From Paenibacillus psychroresistens (lineage in GTDB: Bacteria > Bacillota > Bacilli > Paenibacillales > NBRC-103111), in contig NZ_CP034235.1 of assembly GCF_009728935.1 (NCBI RefSeq), positions 6,585,501 through 6,649,500 of the forward strand: a stretch of 64,000 nt of DNA, read 5' to 3'. Each line of letters opens with the position of its first letter. The stretch's first letter is position 1. Under the pieces are notes generated by a model, which did not search any database, was not told the DNA's origin, and was given only the letters and a program-made list of their open reading frames with translations. This document shows, one piece after another, positions 63,968 to 64,000 of the stretch. Position numbers and translations under genes: made by a program.

Positions 63968-64000
63968 TTATTGTTGTGTGAAACAAATCCCTACAATTGT
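63968..64000 (-). CDS. Pilin-like protein, tandem paralogue 2 (only last residues)
   Basis: The last ten codons and stop of a minus-strand gene, TIVGICFTQQ, nearly identical to the end of the gene at 63330-63911. The rest lies outside the window. Only the tail can be judged. Confidence 0.6.
   Translation of the reverse strand, partial: TIVGICFTQQ

Overview
The window looks like the chromosome of a spore-forming soil Firmicute close to Paenibacillus. This is an inference from gene content; no rRNA or tRNA is present to confirm it. The signs are strong AGGAGG ribosome binding sites, TTG and GTG starts, several sugar ABC importers without their own ATPase, YesM/YesN and Cache-AraC regulators, very long secreted proteins joined by Thr-Pro linkers, and an SLH-anchored surface protein. 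No insertion sequence, phage gene, tRNA or CRISPR array was seen.

Layout. (1) 1-7020: the start of a GH95 fucosidase-like gene, an LplB/LplC-type importer with its binding lipoprotein, and a divergent membrane-bound AraC regulator. (2) 7029-15598: an unusual island of about 8.5 kb. On the minus strand are APS kinase, two PaaK-like adenylate-forming enzymes, DAHP synthase/chorismate mutase, a chorismate-lyase-like protein and two small charged proteins. On the plus strand are a beta-propeller protein, two paralogous TPR-like proteins and a small basic protein. The enzymes suggest that 4-hydroxybenzoate is made and activated, with PAPS supplied for sulfation. (3) 15692-18494: a nitroreductase, SnoaL-like protein and azoreductase operon beside a TetR regulator. 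(4) 18716-27507: two giant secreted beta-helix proteins with carbohydrate-binding modules. (5) 27705-40939: two orphan binding lipoproteins, a Cache-AraC regulator, an importer, and a YesM/YesN two-component pair whose kinase seems to start at ATT. (6) 40920-59964: a GH38-like relic, a Gfo/Idh oxidoreductase, a secreted DUF4832-type protein, a 2513-residue SLH protein with two DUF4832-type modules, a GH31 glycosidase, a LacI regulator and a third importer. (7) 60197-64000: an operon of small proteins with single N-terminal membrane helices, resembling minor pilins, cut off by the window edge.

Regions 1 and 3-6 read as a polysaccharide-foraging district: secreted or anchored proteins bind and cut glycan, lipoproteins and permeases import the products, and cytoplasmic GH31/GH95/Gfo-Idh enzymes process them. 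Region 6 is tied together by a palindrome, TTGCGCAA, placed about 42-47 bases downstream of the -35 box at five promoters, including that of the LacI gene itself. This is probably the LacI protein's operator. Cre-like sites add likely CcpA control.

The least explained parts are the aryl/sulfate/TPR island and the pilin-like operon at the right edge.
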